From Phytophthora colocasiae (taxonomy: Eukaryota > Oomycota > Peronosporomycetes > Peronosporales > Peronosporaceae): 64,000 bases of DNA. Position numbers and translations under genes: made by a program. The stretch spans positions 1-64,000 of the forward strand of contig JAGKQI010000058.1 of assembly GCA_018806915.1 (NCBI GenBank). Reading direction: 5' to 3'. Below the pieces are notes generated by a model that saw only the letters and a program-made list of their open reading frames with translations, was not told the DNA's origin and made no database searches. Shown here piece by piece: positions 1-11,807 of this stretch; the stretch's first letter is position 1; every line of letters begins with the position of its first letter.

Positions 1-27
1 ACCAAGCGGGATCAGGCAGCGATCAAG

Positions 28-178
28 TCCCGATTAAGTGTGAGATCAAGCTTCGGTTAAGTGCGAGATCAAGCTTCGGTTAAGTGCGAGATCAAGCTTC
101 GGTTAAGTACGAGATCAAGCTTCGGTTAAGTGCGAGATCAAGCTTCGGTTAGGTGCGAGATCAAGCTTCGGTTAAGTA
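28..178. repeat. 23-bp tandem repeat, about 6.5 copies
   Basis: Direct repeats with a 23-bp period; the unit reads cttcggttaagtgcgagatc plus aag. Clean copies start at 51, 74, 97, 120, 143 and 166 (the last partial), with a degenerate copy at 28-50. Copies differ at one or two positions (gtgcg/gtacg, aag/agg). The array lies about 800 bp upstream of the plus-strand ORF at 977 and could be a promoter or enhancer repeat of that unit, but nothing in the sequence proves a role. Confidence 0.9.
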
Positions 179-976
179 CGGAATCGGCTCAAGATCAGGG
201 TTAGGGGAACCAAGCTAGGGATCAGCTCTGTAGCCAGTGTCATGTGGTCGTAGGATAGTAAATCAGGATGGGATTAGTAGGCATAGGAATAACCATAAAC
301 AGAATCGAATTTGCCCTGAACCACTCAAGTGTCTTCGCTACGCCTGGAACCGGGAACTACATTGGCCCTACAAGCGTCAGGAAGGTAAGGATACGTGACC
401 TAGTATAGCGGTTAAGTCTGGATAATATATTGGCCAGCTTTGCCCTATCTCTTTAAGTGCATACGTCGGATCGGAAGGAATTGGTTGTTTAGCCTAAGGA
501 TCCAGTCGAATCTCGCCCTCTCAAGACCCCCGCTATCGGAAGCGGAAAACAACGGAAAGGAAGGGACTGAATCCCAAACATTGGATTATTGGAAGACCTG
601 GATCAAGAACCAGGCACCCGGATCAAGGCTCGAGAACTCGCCTACGACCGGGATCAAGTACCCCGAGGTGGAGTGAAGAACTTCCACGCTACCTCAAACC
701 CCTGCGTCACGCAAGACTTTCTTCCAACCTACAAGACACCTTCAGAAGTCACCTGGAAGAGCGTAACCCGCCTACCGACGGGTACACAAGGTGAACACTA
801 CACACAGCTAGATCACGGATCATCGGGGGACCCCCTCCGTTAGTCGGTGTCTGGGCGCAAGTGGTGATCGGGACCTGCCCTAACAAGATTTTGGCAGATC
901 CGCTCCACCACACCGGGAACTGGGGTCTCTGGTTTCTCACGTCTCCCCCACTCGAGTTGCCGAAAGAGTTTTTCGG
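179..976. other. Non-coding leader between tandem array and plus-strand ORF
   Basis: No credible gene. Open frames here are short and lack recognisable domains. The words 'gatcaag' and 'ggatcaag' recur, as in the 23-bp array, suggesting the whole stretch derives from the same repeat-rich element. It does not resemble the LTR at 11808-13503, so the missing 3' LTR of Gypsy-A must lie to the left of the window. Confidence 0.4.
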
Positions 977-3311
977 ATGGCTGGATGCTTGAAACTCATG
1001 GCCGCTGCTCACCGCCGCCTTCGGGAACGCGTTGGTTCTCAAAACGGCGTCACCCTGATAGATGCTGCAGCAGCCCGCTCTGAGTGTGAAGAAATCAAGC
1101 GCGAGTGGGTACTGCACTGCCAATACTGGAAGCACGAGCTTAAGTGTGCCCAGCAAGACGCCGGTGTGGTAGAAGAACGCATGGCCTCGGAGATTCAGGA
1201 TCTCAAGGCTCATTACCAGGACCAAGTGGAAGCTCTGAAGTCGGACAAGGCAGCTCTGAAGTCCCAAGTCGCTGATCTTCAGGCGCAGGTCTCTATCCTG
1301 AAGTCGCGTCCTGAAGTCAAGCCTGCAGATCCATGGGGATTCTCATAGTTCTTACAAGAGAACTCTGAAATCTCTGGTAATTGGGATCGGCTTCATGACC
1401 TTCTGGTGTCGTATCAAGAGGACACTATCGTTCCTGATAACTGGACGACCGTCATCAGTGTGACAGCCTTGGACGCTCGGAAGAAGCCTGTTCCTGATTT
1501 CATGAAGCGGCTTTCTGAAGAACGAGCTCGTCAGGCCGCCGAGGAAGCTGCGAAGTCTACCAGGGTTCTGGATCTCACCCGTCCGAGTACTCAGGCTTCG
1601 GAGTCCAAGAGCGAGAGTCCACGGTGTCTCTCGTATCCTCAGAAACCCCAGGCTCTGAAGTTATCCCCTAAGCGGCCGTTCAAGTGGGACCTTAAGAACT
1701 TGCAGCGTCGCCCTTCCGGACACAAGCCCGTTGAAGACTCGGTACTTTCGGCGAATGCAGGTCCCAGGGTGGCCAAGTCTGAAGTACACAAGAGGCTCCC
1801 TGGCGACGTGGTCTGGAAAGAAGTTCGGCCCGACCTCCGCCAAGCCCTGTTGTCTGGGATCAAGTACGATAAAGCCATGGAGTGGTTGGCGTCGGACAAA
1901 GAGGATCACAGTCTCTTTAGCAGTCCGGTTCTCATTCAGATGCTGGTGAGTCTGGTATTTTCTCGTCGTCTGGATTCCACTCTCTGGGCCAAGTACGTCC
2001 CCGAAGTGTATTACCAGATGGCCGACGAGGTGGTGGATCGTCACATCTCAGCTGGTACCGAGCCGGCAGCCTGGGGTGATCTGGATGTGCACGTTAATTA
2101 CCCGGAGAGTGATGTCGAGTCCACTGCCGACAACCCTAAAGATGACCCTGATTACAAGGATTCTGGTGCGATCGAGTCTGGAGACGAAGATGACGACGAG
2201 AGCTCAGGTGACGGTGCGTCTGACGACAGCGATTCTGAGAGCGACAAGTCTGAAGACAAAAAGTCTAAAGACAAGAAATCTGGGAACAAGAAATCTGGGT
2301 GCGAGAAGTCCGGGAACAAGAGATCCGATGACCACCCGCGGCCTGGTTCCAAGCGTCCCCGGGAGTCTGACGACGACTCGGACTCTGATGATGGTCCTAT
2401 CATCCCCACCAAGAAATCCAAGAGAAGCCTTGCGTCTGTGAAAGCCCACACCAGTCCCAAGTCTCGTCCGAAGTCCACCAGTGGAAGTCGATCGAAGTCC
2501 AAGGGTTCTTCAGGGAAGGCACGGAGTCTGGTATCCAAGCCCTATAATTCCCTGACAGTCAAGGTGCTCCAGGTGGTGGAAACACCAGATTGTGAGGCAT
2601 CCTCCTGGTTGTACTATGGCATCAGAGTACAGCGAGCTCCACCAGGACCACCACTGGCCAGACATTGGGTTTCCCTACGAGGTGCACAAACACTCATGTG
2701 CCACCCTCAAGAAGCGCTGGGACTCTGAGCGGTACTGTGCGGTCATCCGCAAGAAGCGCGCCCCTTGGGAAGACATGTTCGACAACCGATTCTCCGAGTT
2801 CTATTTCCACAAGCGGGACGAACTGGGACCCATGGTGTTGGCTGACGTGGAAGACATCGTGCGCAGCATGAAGAAGCACGCTCAAGCCTTCTGGGAGCGA
2901 ACGCATTGGGTGACCATGGACGTCGAAGCTGACGACAAGTCTGCGGAGCTTCACAAGTACCGGGCCATGAGTCGAGGGGCTATGATCCGTCAACACAATG
3001 CTCTCATCCGAAAGGTCTTGAAGCACAAGGATTTCCCAGAGTCGATACTCTCAGAGCCCGGCATCTGGGTTGTCCCTGACAAGTCCTGTCCCTGGATCTG
3101 GCAAGATCCCAGAGTCGCAGAGCTCGGTGGTCCCAAGTGTCTGAGTCTGGAGACGCAATTGGGTGACTTGGATGCTGTTGAGCCTGCTTGGATGCAATGG
3201 GCCACGGTGAACGTGGACGAAGAGTGGCCCCAGTACGTTCATGCCGACGTCAAGAAGGACTTGTTGACACCTACGGAGCGTTCTGAGAACCCGATTTCCC
3301 GTCGCTATTGA
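977..3311 (+). pseudogene. Convergent accessory ORF of Gypsy-A (function unknown)
   Basis: An unrecognised ORF on the strand opposite Gypsy-A gag-pol, ending about 310 bp from the 3' end of pol. From the ATG at 977 the frame runs through one TAG (1346), continues in the same frame to 2728, and shifts to another frame near 2600-2640 before ending at 3311. The product would be close to 780 residues. Visible parts: a coiled-coil-like N-terminus (residues ~30-115), a Ser/Lys/Asp/Glu-rich disordered middle with repeated KSxxKKSxxK tracts, and a globular-looking C-terminus rich in Trp, His and charged residues (2650-3250). No catalytic motif was identified. Its place between pol and the unseen 3' LTR resembles the antisense ORFs of plant Tat/Grande-type Gypsy elements; that is an analogy of position, not proven homology. 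An unrelated host gene is possible but less likely. Confidence 0.55.
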
Positions 3312-3625
3312 AGCTCAGATGTCCATCACGGTACCCACAGGAAGGGTGCAGCTTGAGAAGCCAAATAGTTGTCTGCATTTGTGACGTAAATCCCGGCCTC
3401 AGTGTAGTCTCCTATCCCTTAACTTTTCAATATCACTTCACTTAATCAAGTTTCCTCTCATCATCTCATTGTTCATAATCTCGTATCCTTCGGCACTTAA
3501 TTCTCCACAAATTCACTTCTACATTCACATTCACACAGTCGTTTTTATATAAGCAGTAACATGGTCGATCACAAATCCAAACACACGAATTTCGGAAATA
3601 GGCCTCTGAAAAACATGCACTCAGA
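3312..3625. other. Convergent intergenic spacer of Gypsy-A
   Basis: About 310 bp between the 3' end of the plus-strand ORF and the 3' end of minus-strand pol. AT-richer than its surroundings and rich in 'cattcacattcac' and 'ttcactt' words. The piece around 3518-3550 recurs at 14641-14680 next to the integrase fragment of the second copy, so it belongs to the element family. No LTR terminus or polypurine tract was recognised. Confidence 0.5.
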
Positions 3626-4804
3626 CTACAATTCTCTGAAAGTCAATGTCTGAAATCCTTCAGATATCAGACTTCCAGATGTGTTTTCAGAGTCATTAGA
3701 CTCTGGGTGATCGTCTCCAGCCTGCATTGCCTGAAAACGAGCTCGTGCTCGTGCACTCTGGTTGAATTCGTAAAGTAATGCTCCACAGTTCAACTTCGAT
3801 AATGGTAACCACTCAGTTTCATCGTAACCTTTCCACTTAACCAGATATTCGCGCAGGCGTTTAGACGTCCTGGTACGTTTGCTCCAGCGGGTGTCCAGAA
3901 TTTTCTCCACTTCGTACTCGTCATTCTCAACGTCAGGTTCCCAACTATCTTCTGGCAACTAGGCAGCGTCAAAGTCATCATCTTCTGGAATCTGGAGCTC
4001 TACCGTGGGTCGTCTGGGAAACAGGGCTCTGGGCTTCAGACGGCTCACATGCACCCAGGGGTTTACGCGATAGCCGGTATCTTCAACCTTGAGTCGCACT
4101 CTGAAATCGTCCAGCATTTCCTCGATCCTGAAAGGTCCGTGCCACATGTGCGCCAGTTTTCTGCTCAATCCCGTTTGTACCTTAGGGATGTAGAGCCATA
4201 CGGCGTCACCTATGGCAAAGCCTGATTTCAGACGCTCTGATAACTCGTTCCACTTTCTGGTTTGTTCTTCAGACCGATCACGTTTTGCCTTCTTCTGGAG
4301 ATCTTCGGCACATACCAGAGCATAACTATAGTCTCGTTGCATCTTCCTTCTCCACTCGTAAGCGGTCCGCTCCTGAGTCGTTGACGGCTTTGGTCCAAGC
4401 ATAGCGGGCACCGTCCCGTGAGCTTCACAACCATGTAAGAAAGGCGTTTCTAGACGGGTGGCGTCGAATGACGTATTCAGGGCGAACATCAGACGTTCAG
4501 CATTATCATCCCATTCAATCTGATCAGCTTCAGAGATATATGCCTTAATCGCGCGCACCACAGTCTGTACTGATCGCTCTTGCTGGCCGTTAGCTTGAGG
4601 CCGGTACCCCAGCGTAGCTCGTTGTCTGCTGCCCAAAAGCTCTCTTAAACACTTGAACACCTCACTCATGAAGCGGGGATCTTGATCATGACGAATCAGA
4701 GAGCTAGCTCCAACGTTTCTGAAAACGCGTTCCTCATAGGCCTCTGCTACATCTTGAGCAGTGGTGACACTCATCGGTTTGCACATCACGTATCCTGAAA
4801 ACAT
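3626..4804 (-). pseudogene. Gypsy-A integrase catalytic/C-terminal part and chromodomain
   Basis: Carries the second integrase aspartate (HDQDPRF) and the glutamate region (RPQANGQQERS), then the integrase C-terminal barrel (PKVQTGLSRKLAHMWHGPF, DxGYRVNPWVHVSRLKP) and a chromodomain (YEVEKILDTRW, LVKWKGYDETEW) near the C-terminus. The chromodomain class is thought to steer insertion to particular chromatin. A TAG at 3959-3961 separates integrase from chromodomain; the sister copy at 14700-15416 reads Leu there and is open, so the stop is a private mutation. The preceding pol segment overlaps this one in another frame near 4734-4804, indicating a frameshift. Confidence 0.85.
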
Positions 4805-6155
4805 ATCCTGGAAAAGTAAGAGAAATGTGTTCCCGCGTGCCTTTCGGCATGTGTGTCACAAAATCCATAGACACCGCTTCAAACGGTCGGCTGGGCTCGA
4901 TATTCCCAGGAGAAGGTCCAGGATTTGGAGGTCGCCCCTTGCCACTGGCACAGTCCACACATTCCTTCACGAATCTCTTCACATTGGCATACATACCCAA
5001 CCAGTAAAAGTCCGAACTCAGCTTCTCAAAGGTTCTCCTAATCCCCTGATGCCCACCTTGGTAATCTTCGTGAGCGTAATGTAATAAGTCTGAATGCAAG
5101 TCTCTGGGAACCACCAGCCTGAGTTCATCAATATTGTCCCGGGGCCGTTCTTGAGTAGCGCGGCTCAGGCGATACAGCACGTTTCTAGAATCCAGAACGA
5201 AATCTTCGGCTACTCTGGCAAGTTTCCTGACTCGGGGTCGTGGTAAATCTCCCACGTCGCCTTTCAGAAACTTCATGAGCTTAACCAAATACGGATCCTG
5301 GCTCTGATGTGCTTTAATCCGTCGCCAGCGTTCTGCCTGGAACTCCAAGGGCCCCAAAGGTTTTCGTTCGTCCTCATCCTCAGGCGGAGCTTGGGCACGG
5401 GTCACAGCAACCAATATTCTGGCTGATCGAGGCAGGGGTGCGGATTCCGGACCAGAAACATCCTCAGATTCTGGTGACGCATCCTGATTTTCAGAGTCTG
5501 GTTTTGATTCTTGGGCTTCCGTGTTCGGGACTGAGCGAGGCTTCATCAGTCTCTCTTGAACCTTGGATATCAGTTGCAGATGCATGAGTTCATCATCATC
5601 TTGTACCCGCCAAGCTTCCCCAAGGGTCAAAGTCTTCGAGATCGGGTAGTCCGCCGCTTGGCTGAACTCGCGTTTCACATGCACCAACTTCAGTGTCTGA
5701 AACTTGGTTTTCAGAGATTCGAATTCGGCCAACCTTCGTTGCAAGTTGGGCTGATTGCAGTTGATCAATCCCTGAGCCTGCTGTATCGCGATGCGCGAGT
5801 CTCCCACCACCAGCTCCTGTATTCCACGCTCGAGTGCCATCTTCAGGCCATAATTCAGGCCACAATACTCGGAGTCGTTCACCGTGACATCCGTCAGAGG
5901 GAATCCTCGGGCTTCCAGAACACTCCACCCCGGGAGTTTCCAGGGTATACACCCACAGCTTCCTAGACGAGTTGACGTCTTTGCGGCTCCGTCGAAACTC
6001 AGAACATAACCCTGATAATCTGCTTCCAGCATTTCCACACTGATAGGAACTGGCGGCTTGACTCGCCCCTTGACTGGAATCAGATTTTCAGAGACTTCGT
6101 CCATGCTCCCTGGGGGTAATGCCCGCTCCGAGTATAGCTGGGAGTCCGTCTTCAT
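4734..6155 (-). pseudogene. Gypsy-A second RNase H (aRNH-like) and integrase N-terminus
   Basis: The N-terminal 150 residues look like an additional type-I RNase H: first acidic residue in LSFDGAAK, glutamate in NDSEYCGLNYGLKMAL, aspartate in VVGDSRIAIQQ, and a distal HVKREFSQAAD segment. A Ser/Pro/Glu linker with PDSEN-type words follows, then the integrase zinc-binding HHCC module (HYAHEDYQGGHQG ... ECVDCASG) and the first catalytic aspartate (AVSMDFVTHMPKG). Since the preceding ORF already holds the usual Gypsy RNase H, this element carries two. Dual-RNase-H Ty3/Gypsy elements are known from plants and oomycetes. The frame is lost after the first catalytic Asp. Confidence 0.8.
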
Positions 6156-7776
6156 CGCGCTGGATCCTACGAATTTCCAAGTTCCACTGCGACAACTTCA
6201 GACCCCACTTGACGTTTCTGCCATCGGTGGAGCTCAACGTCAACAACCATTTCAGGACAGAGTATCTGGTATAGACCACAATCACTGGACTTGACTCCAC
6301 CAGAGCTTTGAAATTTTCCAAAAATCTGAGGATCGGGATTACCTCTTTCTCAGCGATATGATACCTGAGTTCAGCATCGTTCAGTACGCGACCTGTGAAC
6401 CGGACCGGGTGAATTATCCCCTCATATTCCTGTCCCAAGACTGCCGAGGCAGCCCAAGGGTTCGCATGCGGGATGACAACAAACGGTCTGGTCCGGTCTG
6501 GATATGTGAGTAGTGGGGTAGAGACTATTTTGCGTTTCAGGATTTCGAATGCCTCTTTCGCACGAGTCAGGTCTCGTCCAGTACGAATCTGCTCGTCCGT
6601 CAGCTCGAAGAGGGTAGCAGCGATAACTGGTAAATCCTCAATAAACTTGTTGTAATAATTGAGGCTTCCCATGAAACTCTGAACTCCCTTCAGCGTAGAC
6701 GGAAATGGCAGCTCTTCAACTCCTTTGACGATCTTGGGTGTCGCCCTCAGACCTTCGGCACTGATTTCGTGGGAGAGGCACGGTATCGACAACTTCCCAA
6801 ACTCGCTTTTGGGCAAGCTCACAGAAATGTTCCAGTAACGAAGTCTGAATAGAAGGGCGTTTAAGTCGTTGCATAGTTGGTCCCAAGTCGGTGCTCCATG
6901 TGCAATGTCGTCGATATACGAACTCCTCCCCAGGACTGGGCCCATGCATGTGGGGACGGGAATATTCCTCTGAAAAACGGTCGTCTGACTTGTGAGTGCT
7001 GGCATCTCTGAAATCGGTGTATGGTTCTCAGAATCTGAAAGGTGTTTTTCAGAGTTCGGAGGCTGGAGTTGCAGAAATTCCAGAACCTCCGCATCTACTT
7101 CAGCTTCTTCTTCTGGTGTCAGTCTCACAAATCCCCACAGGCAATTATCCAACATAGCCTGATACACAAGAGGGGCGTTTTTTAGACCGAACGGCATCCT
7201 CACCCACTGAAAATGTCCAAACGGGCAAATGAAAGCTGATATCAGTCGCGCACGCTCCGTCATCCTGATCGCCCAGAAGCCACTAGCCATATCCAGGCTC
7301 ATGAACCACATAGCAGCCTCAAAACCAATTAGGAGGTCGTCAATAAGAGGCAGAGGGTAACGCGATAGTTGAATAAAGCCATTCACAATGCGATAGTCGA
7401 TGCACATCCGTATGTCAACACCGTTCTTCTTTAGAACGATCACGATAGGAGATGCCCATGGTGAGTTGGAGTACTCGATCAAACCAGTTTCCAGAAGTTT
7501 CTTCAGAAGCTCGTACACCTTCAGCATGAGGTGAGGAGCGACGGACCTCGGACGTTGAGCTACCGGTTTGGCATCTCCCACATCCAGATCACAGACCACA
7601 CCCCTTACCGGTGCGGGCGCTGCATTGCCGTCTCCCAGGAATATTTTTCTGTGGGGCCTCAGAATATCACGCAGTTTCTTCTCCATTTCTGGAGTCGTCT
7701 TTCCCGGTTCTCCAACATCGGCGCTATCGATATCACACTCTGGTGTCAACTCTTCCAGCTCAGGTAACATGACCAA
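6088..7776 (-). pseudogene. Gypsy-A reverse transcriptase and connection RNase H
   Basis: Ty3/Gypsy RT: fingers with SPWASPIVIVLKKNG and RMCIDYRIVN, palm aspartate in FMSLDMASGFW, FGLKNAP, and the active-site box SYIDDIAHG. A YNKFIEDLP/PLLTYPDRTRPF thumb leads into an RNase H-like segment (LRYHIAEKEVIPILRFLENFK) that looks degenerate: the usual TDAS-type first aspartate reads as VIPHAN. That decay is expected when a second RNase H has taken over, as here. The frame differs from protease (upstream) and from aRNH-INT (downstream, overlapping at 6088-6155), so the polyprotein is broken or needs recoding. Confidence 0.85.
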
Positions 7777-9236
7777 TTGGTCGCGTAATTGAGCGAGGAG
7801 TTCCGTACCTCTCGCATATATACACCTGGCTTCAGGTCTAATTCTTTACTCGAAACGTTCATACACCGCTCGTATTCCACTCGTAACTTTTCCATAGGCG
7901 TTCCAGGCATCCCCTGAATGGGGATATCCCAAGACTCATCCATTAAGTCGAAATCATCCGCGGGTAACTCAGGAGTCTGAGGACCATCTAGGGGACACTC
8001 AAGTTTTGAGTCGAGGACGTCATCGTCGATAGCAACAGAGGTATCACCAGAGTCTTCCTGTGAAGTACTTTCAGGGAGTGTTTCCAAGTTTCTGATATCT
8101 ATACTGACTTCCGCACTTCCTGTTGGTTCACTGTGCCAACCATCATCCGTCTGGGTGGAAGCATCCAGGGCGAAGCGCACTCGCTTCACGGTCGGTGCTG
8201 AGTCTGGTTTCACGAACTGCACTCGAGCGTTGTCGAACCTTGGACGTTGTAGTATCTCAGTCGGCCATGGATAGTCTGGATGATCCACACACGGGGGTTG
8301 CGGCATCAGAGCTTCCAACTCCGCCTCTCGCTTCATGCGCCTCTTAGTCTCTGGTGACGGGGTGCTTTCCAGAATCAGAACTTCCCAGTCACGATAGGTG
8401 GCGGAACCGGGACGCACGAAACGTCCATGCCTCGGGAAGAAACCATATTCCACGATCCTCGCAACATCAGAAAGTTCATTGACCCAGGTGTTCTTGTCAG
8501 AAATATTTACCACGCGAACTGCCACAGGTTAGGAGCGAGCCGCATAAATCAACTGAGTAACCCAGCGATCACCGCGTCCAGCCCACACTACTTCTCGCTG
8601 CGGGTTGGTCGGCCCGTAGTCAATTCGGACAATAAACTCCTCACCCGGACTCAGAAGAACAGCCTCACTTGGTCTGACCGACCTGTTACGACCAATGTGA
8701 TCACCAGGTTCCCAATTGCACATCATCACCACTACTTCGTCTGGTAACGACACCAGACCTTCGCGAGTGCTAATCCTCACTCCAGCGGCAAACATAAAAC
8801 CCATTCCCAAAAGCACGTCAATTCCTTCACCGATATTCGCGACCCAAACATCCACAATATATACCACCCTTGGCCCAAGTGTCAACTTGATCTCAGCGCT
8901 GGCACCGATATATGTTGGAACACCACCCATCCCCGACACCATGGTCTGCTTGTGCGACTTAAGTCTGAGTCCGAGCTTACGCGCAAAGTCGTAACTCAGA
9001 ATATTTATGGTCGCACCAGTGTCCAAGAGATGGTCATTCACAGCACCATACACCATCACCACATCCCTCTTCGAACGATCAGGATAGTTATCCTCCCACC
9101 AGCCATAACGCTCGCCATCCTTCAACCTGAACGACACTGTGTCGTCTGATGTCAAGTCGGCGTTTTCAGCGATCTCAGGTAACTTGTTTCCTGAGTTCCC
9201 AGAAGGTATGGTTGATTCTTGGGCAAAAGTAGCCAT
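7746..9236 (-). pseudogene. Gypsy-A aspartic protease and protease-RT spacer
   Basis: ATG at 9236. The protease active-site strand is HLLDTGATINILSYDFA, with a later VDVLLGMGFMFAAG flap/core segment, typical of retropepsins. A TAA at 8529-8531 interrupts the frame, which then stays open to 7746 as a spacer with acidic, Ser/Thr-rich sequence and no domain I recognise. Gag ends 115 bp upstream at 9351. A homologous plus-strand protease fragment is at 14197-14640. Confidence 0.75.
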
Positions 9237-9350
9237 GCATTGTTGGTTGTTATCTTGTCTTTCTCAGCTCCGGTCCTACACACACTAGAACACACAACTC
9301 TGGGGTAATGCCATGCCCGGCGCGTTTCGGATCCCCATCCGACGGGCACA

Positions 9351-11714
9351 TTAGTTTAACGGCTTCCCAGAATCTGCCTCATCACCCAGGAGTTTCTCCC
9401 GTAGGTGGTTCGGCATGTCCTTGAGTGCACCTTGTCGAGCGAGTTGCTTGAGTGCTTCCAGAGTTTTCAGATCTTCACAGGGTTTTCCAGGGTGCACTTT
9501 TCCACATACTTCACAGGGTGGCATCCGACACATTCGACTCGGGTGTCCCTTCTCCTGACATCGGTCACACGTGACGTCTCTCCAGCAATCTTCCTCTGAG
9601 TGCCCTGAGCGTTGACACTTTTCACAGAACTTGTTCCAGAAGCCACTATTCTCATGCCTCTGGTGGAATCCTTGACCTGACGATCCAGACGGGGACTGGA
9701 GCGGCGGACGCCATCCCATGTTATCCATTACTCGATATACCTCGTTCGTCAGAGTCTGTGTCCAATCTGCACTTGGCATCCGGCTTTGCCACTCCTGTTG
9801 TTGCCTCATGACGTTCAACTCGATCTGGGCAGGTCCTGATCTCTGAGAACTTCGAGCTTTAGACTTCGTACGACTCGACGCGATGGAACTCAAGCGTCGG
9901 GGCGGCGGTCTTAGAAGGTCTTCACTCTTCACACTTTGGTGGTGGCTCTGGTGACTTTCGTTCCGCGTGGAAGGAGATTCAGGTGGAATCCCTGGAGTCA
10001 CTTGTCTGAAATCCCGTGAAGAATTTCCGACAGACGCCTGATTTCCAGACTTCGCGTCCGACACCTCTCGTCTCTCCTCTGGCATGTCGATATCTTCAAG
10101 CTCTGGCTTCACCGGTAGCAGTGTTCGCGTCACTTGGATTCCCATGCCTTCAGAGACCATTCCTCCCACATCGGCGCCTTGAGCAATTAATGCCAGACTT
10201 CCTGTGGACAACGGCATGTGTGATTCCGCCCCTCGACTCATGGACATCAGTGACGAGTCCGTAGAGCTTCCGCGTGAAGTCTGGAATCCCGACGACTGGT
10301 CGTCCGAGGTCCCAATGACACTGAGAATTGGCATGTCCGTCATCCGAGTCTGAGGGCTATGATCTTCAGACATCAGGTTTTCAGAGTCCGGTCGCGTGTT
10401 ATCGGAACGACTCTCGTACTGCGGCAGTGACGACAGCGACGGCGTTGATAAGGCTGACGGTGTTGACGGGACTTGTGGGCGCGGCGGTCTCTGCTGTAAG
10501 CGCTTGGACTGCGGTGGCTCATCACTGCTGGAACCATCAGAACTGTGCGTCACTCGGAGTCCGGTCACCCGGAGTCACATGATCAGTCGTTGTCCTTGTA
10601 GGTCAGCGTCCTTGTCAGGTAATATACGGTCTGCTTCATCTTGGCTTGTTGTGTCTTCTCGTTTTGCGCTTTCCGGGAGTCGGTTTACTTGTAACCTGGC
10701 GGTCACTGTGGCCCACTCAACCAATTCTACAGCGAGTCGACTCTGAAGTTCGGACGCCACACTGCGTACTTGAGACTCGAAGACAGGTGACGCCTGCGTC
10801 TGAGACCATGTCGGGAGGAGGTTCCGGAATTCAAAACCTGCCTCGTACAACATTGTCTAAAGAACAGCCACACACTCTGGTGCTGTCAATGTGCTCATCG
10901 GGATCTCGACATAGGATAGATCTTGGATTCTACCAAAACTGTGACGCCGCACGTGAAACCCTGAAATCCATATATCCTCAGGGAAGACGGAGGAACATCG
11001 CCACTTGATGTAGTCGCCGGTCGCTGCAGCAGCTTTCTGGAAAGCATCAGCATTAGGCTTCATCGTCGGCCACGTATACTCGATGCTTGGCGGGACGACC
11101 CTGCCTATGTCCATATCTCTCCAGCGGCGGAACTCACGACGCACATATTTCAGAGCTCGTTCCCCGTCAAGCGAATCAGCCCTCCCAGACTCATCGGACG
11201 CTGTCTTTAGAGACTCTTCGGACTTGATCGTTATGTCATCAGACATCGATGCGTCTTCAGACTTTGGGGACTGTAGACCTTGACTTCCAGAGACGTCAGG
11301 TTCTGGTTTCACTTCATCCACAGACTGGCCGGAAGTTGTCGAATCTGAACACAGATCGATCACCTCCGGGGACTCAACCATATCGGCGCCTCCCTCAGAC
11401 GCCTCATCACCACCCTCGCGGGCAGTGGTCACCTCGTCACCAGAAACTTCGACTTCTGACGGGCCTTCAGAACCTTGTTCACCAGTCTGGTTCTTCAGCA
11501 GGCTGGTCTTCGACTGCCTGTTCTGGAACGCTCACACTCTCAGCTGCCTTTTTCTCTCGCACAGCTTTCCTCTTCTCGCGGGCTGCCTTCTGGATGGCAT
11601 CCAAGTCTGGTTGCTCTTCAGGCGACAGACCTTGTAGACGCTTGGACTGACGTGTCGGAATACTCCGACCCCACGACCACGGCGTCCTCCTCTCGTAGAT
11701 CCTGGCGTAGCCAT
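9351..11714 (-). pseudogene. Gypsy-A gag with zinc knuckles
   Basis: A likely start is the ATG at 11714. The frame contains in-frame stops at 11532, 10857 and 10575, and the N-terminal part is better gag-like in a shifted frame. The C-terminal third carries two canonical CCHC knuckles, CEKCQRSGHSEEDC and CDRCQEKGHPSRMC, and a third Cys/His cluster CEVCGKVHPGKPC with CX2CX3HX4C spacing. Upstream is disordered Ser/Pro/Asp-rich sequence with repeated DSEN-like words. Gag packages the element RNA into the virus-like particle. The knuckle segment is about 85-90% identical by eye to the plus-strand copy at 13766-14131. Confidence 0.75.
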
Positions 11715-11789
11715 CTTGAATATAGACGCTTGACAGGAAACTTTCTCTTCTTGTATTCTCAAATGCGGTGATATCACGATTCCAAAGAT

Positions 11790-11805
11790 CCGGGCACGCG
11801 CACCA
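11790..11805 (-). other. Primer binding site of Gypsy-A
   Basis: Directly inside the LTR, after a 2-nt spacer, the minus strand reads TGGTGCGCGTGCCCGG. A TGG-initial tract at this position is the expected complement of a tRNA 3' CCA end. The cognate tRNA was not identified. Confidence 0.65.
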
Positions 11806-11807
11806 GT

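Noticed and set aside
440..843. Two overlapping plus-strand open frames as genes
   Set aside because: No ATG context for the first (it opens with TTG), no domain, and the sequence is made of the same 'gatcaag' words as the nearby repeat.
977..3311. Secreted RXLR or Crinkler effector in the plus-strand ORF
   Set aside because: No signal peptide, RXLR-EER or LFLAK motif in this ORF or in any other frame inspected in the window.
3312..3625. 3' LTR of Gypsy-A directly after pol
   Set aside because: Neither the TGACATG/TGTCGCG ends nor any shared LTR block occurs here.
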